A stretch of DNA of 10,888 nucleotides, from contig CAJXEG010000031.1 of the NCBI GenBank assembly GCA_913052425.1, positions 1 to 10,888 on the forward strand, given 5' to 3'. Within the stretch, counting starts at the first letter, position 1, and each line of letters begins with the position of its first letter. Below are positions 6,691-10,888 of the stretch, in pieces. Position numbers and translations under genes: made by a program. The DNA comes from an uncultured Flavobacteriaceae bacterium. Lineage in GTDB: Bacteria > Bacteroidota > Bacteroidia > Flavobacteriales > Flavobacteriaceae. A model generated the notes under the pieces. The model searched no databases. It saw nothing but the letters and a program-made list of their open reading frames with translations, and was not told the origin of the DNA.

Positions 6691-7106
6691 AACATTTCTC
6701 TAACGGAGAAATGAAACGCTCCCTCAATTTCGGCGTTTTCATCACTGTCAGATCCATGTACCGCATTTTCACCCATTGATGTTGCAAATTGTTTACGCAG
6801 GGTACCCTCTGCAGCCTCTTCGGGGTTGGTGGCTCCGATCAAGGTTCTGAAATCGTCTACAGCATTTTCTTTTTCAAGTATGGCTGCAACAATAGGCCCT
6901 CGACTCATAAAAGATACCAATTCACCAAAAAATGGGCGTTCCTTGTGTACCGCATAAAACAACTCAGCATCACGTTGGGACATTTGCGTCATTTTCATAG
7001 AGACAATTCTAAATCCCGAAGCATTAATTTTATTGAGGATGGCTCCAACGTGCCCTTTTTCAACAGCGTCGGGTTTAATCATCGTGAAAGTTTTGTTGGA
7101 AAGCAT
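6687..7106 (-). CDS. ndk: Nucleoside diphosphate kinase
   Basis: NDK transfers the gamma phosphate from ATP to nucleoside diphosphates through a phosphohistidine, balancing NTP and dNTP pools in the cytoplasm. All key features are present in 139 residues, the normal length: TMIKPDAV with Lys11, HKERPFF (54-60), MSRGPIVA (67-74), IGATNPEEA (90-98), and the active-site motif [12 protein letters not shown] (114-125) with His117. The ATG at 7104-7106 gives the conserved N-terminal TFTMIKPD spacing. The gene is monocistronic in this window, convergent with the DUF721 gene with overlapping stops and divergent from the DHH phosphoesterase gene. Confidence 0.98.
   Translation of the reverse strand: MLSNKTFTMIKPDAVEKGHVGAILNKINASGFRIVSMKMTQMSQRDAELFYAVHKERPFFGELVSFMSRGPIVAAILEKENAVDDFRTLIGATNPEEAAEGTLRKQFATSMGENAVHGSDSDENAEIEGAFHFSVREMF
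6693..6713. terminator. Hairpin in the ndk 3' end, possible shared terminator
   Basis: CATTTCTC and GAGAAATG form a perfect 8-bp stem around a 5-base loop. The repeat is coding sequence for the last residues of ndk (HFSVREM), and begins three bases after the plus-strand DUF721 stop codon. On the minus strand it is followed by TTTT and then the ndk stop, so it would act as a weak intrinsic terminator for ndk; on the plus strand there is no T-run. No other terminator fits between the convergent genes. Confidence 0.42.
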
Positions 7107-7123
7107 AGCGGTTATTTTTGATG

Positions 7124-7131
7124 CAAATTTA
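7124..7131 (-). promoter_or_regulatory. Candidate -7 element of ndk
   Basis: The minus strand reads TAAATTTG, an exact TAnnTTTG match ending 17 bases before the ndk ATG. No TTG is found at a suitable -33 distance, so this is a partial promoter match only. Confidence 0.45.
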
Positions 7132-7215
7132 TAAAAAATGATTTCTTTTGCTATTCCCGCCCCTTTTTATTAATATTTATACAATGGGGAGAAAAAAATA
7201 AGGCCCAAATTTTGG

Positions 7216-7223
7216 TATCTTTG
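7216..7223 (+). promoter_or_regulatory. Candidate -7 element of the nrnA-like operon
   Basis: TATCTTTG is an exact match to the Bacteroidota -7 consensus and ends five bases before the ATG at 7229. The -33 region is A-rich without a clear TTG. As at recF, transcription from here would give almost no 5' leader. Confidence 0.5.
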
Positions 7224-7228
7224 GACAA

Positions 7229-8242
7229 ATGAACGAACAGATCTTAGAAGCATTTCAAAAAGCACTCATTACCCCAAAAAAAATTGTCATCATTCCCCAT
7301 AAAAATCCGGACGGCGATGCCTTGGGAAGCAGTCTTGCCCTTCATGCTTTTTTGATCAAAACCGGACATGATTCGCGGATCATTGCTCCCAATGAATACC
7401 CTGAATTTCTGGATTGGATGCCCGGTCAAGAGGAAATTATAAAATTTTCTCAGCTTGCAGATGAATCAACCCAATTGGTGGAAGATGCCGACATCATCTT
7501 TACCTTGGACTTTAATCAGTTGAGCAGGATTGATCAATTGGCTCCTGTTGTTGAACAGAGCGATGCCCTAAAAATAATGATTGACCATCACGAACACCCC
7601 GGAGATTATGCTTCAATAACCTACTCAGACTCTACCAAGGGATCAACTTGCGAAATGGTATATGAATTGATTTCAAGTTTAGATCACGATCAAATTGATG
7701 CTGCTATCGCCACTTGTATCTATACTGGGATCATGACCGACACCGGTTCATTCAGATTTCCCTCAACCACGGCCAGAACACATCAAATTGTAGGCACAAT
7801 CATTGAAAAAGGTGCGCAACCCCATACCATTCACCAAAAAATTTATGATACCTATTCTTTCAATAGGTTGCAATTGTTGGGAACGGCCCTCAACAACCTA
7901 AAAAAGATAGATGAAATTCCAGTGGTCTATATCACACTTTCACAAAAAGAATTGAATCAAAACAACTTTAAAAAAGGAGACACAGAGGGCTTTGTAAATT
8001 ATGGCTTAAGTCTTGTGGGCATAACATTGGCTGTGATCATGATTGAAAACGAAACGGAAAAGATCATCAAAATGTCTTTTCGATCTAAAGGGTCTTTTGA
8101 TGTAAATCAATTTGCAAAAAAATATTTCAACGGCGGAGGACACATCAATGCAGCGGGCGGAGTTTCGTATTTGAATTTAGATGAAACTGCAGCGCAATTC
8201 AGAAATGCGGTAATGCACGAAAAATCTCAATTCAATGTTTAG
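7229..8242 (+). CDS. nrnA: DHH/DHHA1 phosphoesterase, NrnA-like oligoribonuclease and pAp phosphatase
   Basis: A 337-residue cytoplasmic protein with both domains of the DHH family. The catalytic DHH domain shows PHKNPDGDALGS (23-34; His24, Asp28, Asp30), TLDFN with Asp94, IDHHEHPGDY (118-127; the DHH motif Asp119-His120-His121), and GIMTDTGSFRF with Asp171, together the two-metal site. The C-terminal DHHA1 domain ends in the substrate-binding glycine motif NGGGHINAAGG (301-311). NrnA-type enzymes degrade short oligoribonucleotides to mononucleotides and dephosphorylate 3'-phosphoadenosine 5'-phosphate, which suits a bacterium lacking Orn. The start is fixed by the -7 element and because the next Met is past the first motif. 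Its stop overlaps gldI by eight bases. NrnA versus other DHH specificity cannot be fully decided from motifs. Confidence 0.92.
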   Translation: MNEQILEAFQKALITPKKIVIIPHKNPDGDALGSSLALHAFLIKTGHDSRIIAPNEYPEFLDWMPGQEEIIKFSQLADESTQLVEDADIIFTLDFNQLSRIDQLAPVVEQSDALKIMIDHHEHPGDYASITYSDSTKGSTCEMVYELISSLDHDQIDAAIATCIYTGIMTDTGSFRFPSTTARTHQIVGTIIEKGAQPHTIHQKIYDTYSFNRLQLLGTALNNLKKIDEIPVVYITLSQKELNQNNFKKGDTEGFVNYGLSLVGITLAVIMIENETEKIIKMSFRSKGSFDVNQFAKKYFNGGGHINAAGGVSYLNLDETAAQFRNAVMHEKSQFNV

Positions 8243-8771
8243 GACGCTATTGTTATACTTGTTTCTTGTTTGTGTTCTAAGTTGTCAAAACCTTGAGCCT
8301 CGCCGGCCCATCAACAAACAAAAGCAAGTTTTCCTCAAGGAATCTGCCAAAAGAAATAAAAACATTATTGCCATAGAGCAGTCATTGTTTCGGCTGGCCA
8401 TTGAGAAAGAAAAAAAGCTCTCTTTTGAGAGTACTCCTCTTGGTTTTTGGTATGCCTATCAAAAAAGCACCAATTCCGATGACAGCTACCCCAAAAAAGG
8501 CGATCGTGTTACTTTTAAATATCGCATAGAGGATCTTAACGAGAACCTACTTTACGATGAAAAAGAATTGGGAGATGTGAGCTTTTTTGTGGATCAGGAA
8601 GATTTGATCCCTGCACTCAGGGAAGGGGTAAAATATTTACGCCTGGGGGAAATTGGTGTATTTCTGTTTCCTTCCTACCTTTGTTATGGCTATCAAGGCG
8701 ATGGAGAAAAAATAGGGATCAATCAGCCCCTTCGTTTTACCATAGAACTTTTAAAACTGGAAAAAAACTAA
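8235..8771 (+). CDS. gldI: Gliding motility-associated FKBP-type prolyl isomerase lipoprotein GldI
   Basis: A 178-residue lipoprotein: signal peptide with lipobox VLSC and lipidated Cys17, followed by RRPI (23-26), a residue pattern I associate with GldI. A helical N-terminal segment (about 30-65) leads to GFWYAY (70-75) and an FKBP domain from PKKGD (86-90) to the end, with Tyr96, LLYDE (Asp108), the helix [16 protein letters not shown] (145-153) and [13 protein letters not shown]. GldI is required in Flavobacterium for gliding and type IX secretion, presumably by folding or stabilising periplasmic Gld proteins. At the position of FKBP12 Trp59 there is Leu129. It starts inside the end of the DHH gene (8-base overlap), indicating coupled translation, and is followed after ten bases by a second isomerase lipoprotein. 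Whether it retains isomerase activity is not shown by sequence. Confidence 0.92.
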   Translation: MFRTLLLYLFLVCVLSCQNLEPRRPINKQKQVFLKESAKRNKNIIAIEQSLFRLAIEKEKKLSFESTPLGFWYAYQKSTNSDDSYPKKGDRVTFKYRIEDLNENLLYDEKELGDVSFFVDQEDLIPALREGVKYLRLGEIGVFLFPSYLCYGYQGDGEKIGINQPLRFTIELLKLEKN

Positions 8772-8781
8772 AAACTTCAAA

Positions 8782-9861
8782 ATGAAAAAAACCAATTTAC
8801 TGGGACTCCTTTTTGCAACTTTGATCATAGGTTGTACCCAACAGTATCCCGAACTAAACAAAGGCTTGTACGCCAATATTGAAACCAACAAAGGTGAGAT
8901 CATGTTGCAATTGGAATTGGAGAAGACACCCATCACCGTTGCCAACTTTGTCTCTTTGGCAGAGGGAAACAACCCCAAAGTCGCAAAAGAGTTTTCGGGA
9001 AAAAAATATTATGACGGAATAATCTTTCACAGGGTCATAAAGGATTTTATGATTCAAGGAGGGGATCCCACCGCCACTGGATCGGGAGGGCCCGGCTATC
9101 AATTTATCGATGAGTTTACTGATTTGACCCATAGTGGCCCCGGTATTCTCTCGATGGCCAATTCCGGACCCGAAACCAATGGAAGCCAATTCTTTATTAC
9201 CCACAAAGAAACCCCCTGGCTCAATGGAAAACATACTGTATTTGGAAAAGTCGTTCAAGGTCAAGCAGTAGTCGATAGCATTGCGCAAAACGACACCATT
9301 ATCAAAGTATCCATCATCAGGAAAGGGAGTGATGCTAAACGATTTGATGCCCCTGAAGTCTTCTCCAATTATTTTGAAGAAAAAATAATAGCGGATCGAG
9401 AAAAAACCGAAAAACAAGCCGCTATAATGAAAGCAAATCAAGAAAAATTTAACGCTCTAAAAGCCAAAGCTGAAACAACACCCTCCGGGCTGCAGTATAT
9501 CATTACCGAAAAGGGCAAAGGATCCGGGGTAACAACCACCAATAAAGTAACCGCCCATTATGCGGTTTACTTTTCCGATGGCATTTTGCTGGAAACCAGT
9601 AAATTGGAAACCGCCGAAGCATTGGACAGAGTTGATCCCAACCGTAAGGCCGCTGGAGCCTATCAACCCATTAAAGCCGATGTAAGTCCCGATGCGGCTA
9701 TGATTGAAGGATTTAAAGAAGGCTTAAGACTTTTGAATGTGGGAGATAAAGCTACACTGTTTTTGCCCCATCAATTGGCCTATGGCGAAAACGGAAATCA
9801 GGCTATTCCTCCACGTTCTGATCTGATTTTTGAAGTTGAAATTGTCGCTTTGATTGAATAG
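8782..9861 (+). CDS. Dual-family prolyl isomerase lipoprotein (cyclophilin-FKBP fusion)
   Basis: The 359-residue product has a signal peptide with lipobox IIGC (Cys18). Residues 28-180 form a cyclophilin domain with [15 protein letters not shown] (82-96; Phe82, Arg84, Phe89, Gln92), [17 protein letters not shown] (124-140) and [10 protein letters not shown] (146-155; Trp146, His151). A charged helical linker with coiled-coil character runs from about 195 to 232. Residues 233-359 form an FKBP domain: [13 protein letters not shown], Tyr260, [13 protein letters not shown] with Phe311 at the FKBP12 Trp59 position, LPHQLAYGE with Tyr334, and [13 protein letters not shown]. The FKBP part has an insertion of roughly 15-20 residues (276-303), and Glu271 replaces the Asp37 of FKBP12. 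It probably acts on exported proteins in the periplasm. It lies ten bases after gldI and 21 before the DUF3810 gene. Confidence 0.95.
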   Translation: MKKTNLLGLLFATLIIGCTQQYPELNKGLYANIETNKGEIMLQLELEKTPITVANFVSLAEGNNPKVAKEFSGKKYYDGIIFHRVIKDFMIQGGDPTATGSGGPGYQFIDEFTDLTHSGPGILSMANSGPETNGSQFFITHKETPWLNGKHTVFGKVVQGQAVVDSIAQNDTIIKVSIIRKGSDAKRFDAPEVFSNYFEEKIIADREKTEKQAAIMKANQEKFNALKAKAETTPSGLQYIITEKGKGSGVTTTNKVTAHYAVYFSDGILLETSKLETAEALDRVDPNRKAAGAYQPIKADVSPDAAMIEGFKEGLRLLNVGDKATLFLPHQLAYGENGNQAIPPRSDLIFEVEIVALIE

Positions 9862-9882
9862 TTAGAATGTGATTTGCTGCAC

Positions 9883-10888
9883 ATGAGTAAAAAAACAACC
9901 ACCTTGGTTTGGTACTCCGCTATTCCATTGTGGTTGTTGATAAGTTTTGCGCGCAAAAATCCTGAAATCGTTGAAAAATACTATAGTAGGATTTTCTATC
10001 CTCTGATTTTCGACCTACACCGGTTTTTTCTGGATTTGATTCCCTTCTCCCTGGGAGATTTACTCTATGTGGCCCTGACCCTTTTTGTACTCAAAAAAAC
10101 TTTTAAAAAAATTAGCTGTTGGCGGATCAAACCACTGAATCTACTTTTAGATTTTGGGGCATTGCTGATTCTGGTAGTTTGGATATTTCACATCAGTTGG
10201 GGATTCAATTACCACAGGCTTCCCTTGAGTGACCAACTTCAAATTCCCATTGAGTATAATGAAGAAGACCTGATAGACCGTTTAGATAAAATTATTGATG
10301 AATCAAATCAATGGCACAATCGTCTTGTTTCCTCAGATACTTTAGCAGTAACATTTCCTTTTTCAAGAGAACAAGTCTCAGAAAAAATCACTCTTTATCA
10401 CCCCGTTTATCACGAAACCCTACTTTACGCCTCCAAAGTAAAAAAATCTCTATTGAGCCTACCCCTGTCCTATATGGGATATTCGGGATATCTGAATCCC
10501 TTTACATTAGAGTCTCAAGTAAATGCAAGAATGCCTATTCAGAGTTTGATCACCACATCACTTCACGAAACTGCCCATCAAATTGGGTATGCTGCTGAAA
10601 AAGAGGCCAATTTTATCGCTTATCTATCCTCCATCACCTCTGAAGATCCCTATATTCAGTATGCCGGAAACACTTTTGCTTTCAGGTATTTATTTAATGA
10701 ATTATACAAACTGGATTCAAAAATTGCAAAAAGTAAATTAAAGCGTTTAAATCCGGGTATTCTTAAAAACTTCAAGGAAGTCAATGATTTTTGGAAGAAA
10801 TATGAAAATCCTTTTGAAATTATTTTTGACAAGACCTATGACAGCTACCTTAAGGCCAACGGCCAAAAAAGTGGCATTAAGAGTTACA
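9883..10888 (+). CDS. DUF3810 membrane protein with HExxH zinc-peptidase motif, cut by window edge
   Basis: An open frame from the ATG at 9883-9885 runs to the window end, 335 residues without a stop. There are three hydrophobic segments near residues 8-23, 57-71 and 87-106, then a long soluble region. At 228-244 the sequence reads HETAHQIGYAAEKEANF: an HExxH zinc motif (His228, Glu229, His232) with Glu241 nine residues on as the likely third ligand, the arrangement of gluzincin-like metallopeptidases. This pattern is that of DUF3810, for which I know of no characterised function. By the positive-inside rule the catalytic part could lie in the periplasm after three helices, but orientation is not certain. 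It follows the cyclophilin-FKBP lipoprotein by 21 bases, and is probably the fourth gene of that operon. Confidence 0.87.
   Translation, partial: MSKKTTTLVWYSAIPLWLLISFARKNPEIVEKYYSRIFYPLIFDLHRFFLDLIPFSLGDLLYVALTLFVLKKTFKKISCWRIKPLNLLLDFGALLILVVWIFHISWGFNYHRLPLSDQLQIPIEYNEEDLIDRLDKIIDESNQWHNRLVSSDTLAVTFPFSREQVSEKITLYHPVYHETLLYASKVKKSLLSLPLSYMGYSGYLNPFTLESQVNARMPIQSLITTSLHETAHQIGYAAEKEANFIAYLSSITSEDPYIQYAGNTFAFRYLFNELYKLDSKIAKSKLKRLNPGILKNFKEVNDFWKKYENPFEIIFDKTYDSYLKANGQKSGIKSY

Noticed and set aside
6682..6708. CTCCG/CGGAG inverted repeat with a 17-base loop at the DUF721-ndk junction
   Set aside because: The stem is only five base pairs with a large loop, and it competes with the better 8-bp, 5-base-loop hairpin at 6693-6713.
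6789..7121. 110-codon open frame opposite ndk
   Set aside because: ndk is complete with all active-site residues, and the opposite frame has no features of a real protein.
8854..9441. 195-codon open frame on the minus strand
   Set aside because: It lies entirely opposite the cyclophilin domain of the fused isomerase, whose motifs are unmistakable; the antisense product is a hydrophobic, glycine- and phenylalanine-rich shadow.
10311..10598. 95-codon open frame on the plus strand near the right edge
   Set aside because: It is in another frame of the DUF3810 gene, whose frame is open from 9883 to the edge and contains the HExxH motif.
1..10888. Defence island, phage, insertion sequence, CRISPR array, tRNA or riboswitch (including an FMN riboswitch for ribH)
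   Set aside because: No transposase, integrase, spacer-repeat pattern, terminal inverted repeats or tRNA-like stretch was seen, and the leaders are too short for a riboswitch; the genes are conserved housekeeping and envelope functions with uniform composition.

Overview
The window looks like chromosome of a member of the Bacteroidota, most likely family Flavobacteriaceae. It has a gliding-motility GldI lipoprotein, A-rich gene starts without clear Shine-Dalgarno sequences, promoter elements of the Bacteroidota type (TAnnTTTG at -7, in two cases with TTG near -33), moderately low GC, and gene families (DUF3810, cyclophilin-FKBP lipoprotein, paired rhomboids) and gene order that I associate with flavobacteria. 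It is dense: twelve complete genes, two cut by the window edges, and no gap longer than about 130 bases. I see no mobile element, RNA gene or CRISPR array.

Left block, minus strand (4758 down to 1): a membrane-anchored TPR protein, ribH (lumazine synthase), a small one-helix membrane protein, mutL and two rhomboid intramembrane proteases. Most junctions overlap (TGATG, TAATG, TAATG, ATGA), so translation is probably coupled. Only the ribH/small-protein gap (94 bases) is longer; it holds a perfect inverted repeat followed by a -7 element, which may split the block into TPR-ribH and small protein-mutL-rhomboid-rhomboid.

Middle block, plus strand (4891-6690): recF, a lipocalin-like lipoprotein and a DUF721 (DciA-type) protein, three bases apart at each junction. 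recF and the TPR gene diverge from a 132-base promoter region. The DUF721 gene converges on ndk so tightly that the stop codons overlap, and an 8-bp hairpin lies in the 3' end of ndk.

Right block, plus strand (7229-10888): a DHH-family oligoribonuclease/pAp phosphatase (NrnA-like), gldI, a cyclophilin-FKBP fusion lipoprotein and a DUF3810 membrane protein with an HExxH zinc motif, running off the edge. Three consecutive envelope proteins (two prolyl isomerase lipoproteins and a predicted membrane metallopeptidase) suggest a role in folding and quality control of exported proteins.

Most of this is conserved core genome rather than an accessory island, and I found no convincing new defence or mobile system. 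The points most worth a second look are a MutL whose C-terminal nickase metal ligands all appear substituted, the dual-family prolyl isomerase beside GldI, near-leaderless promoter-to-ATG spacing at recF and nrnA, a long insertion beside the active site of one rhomboid, and the DUF3810 putative zincin.
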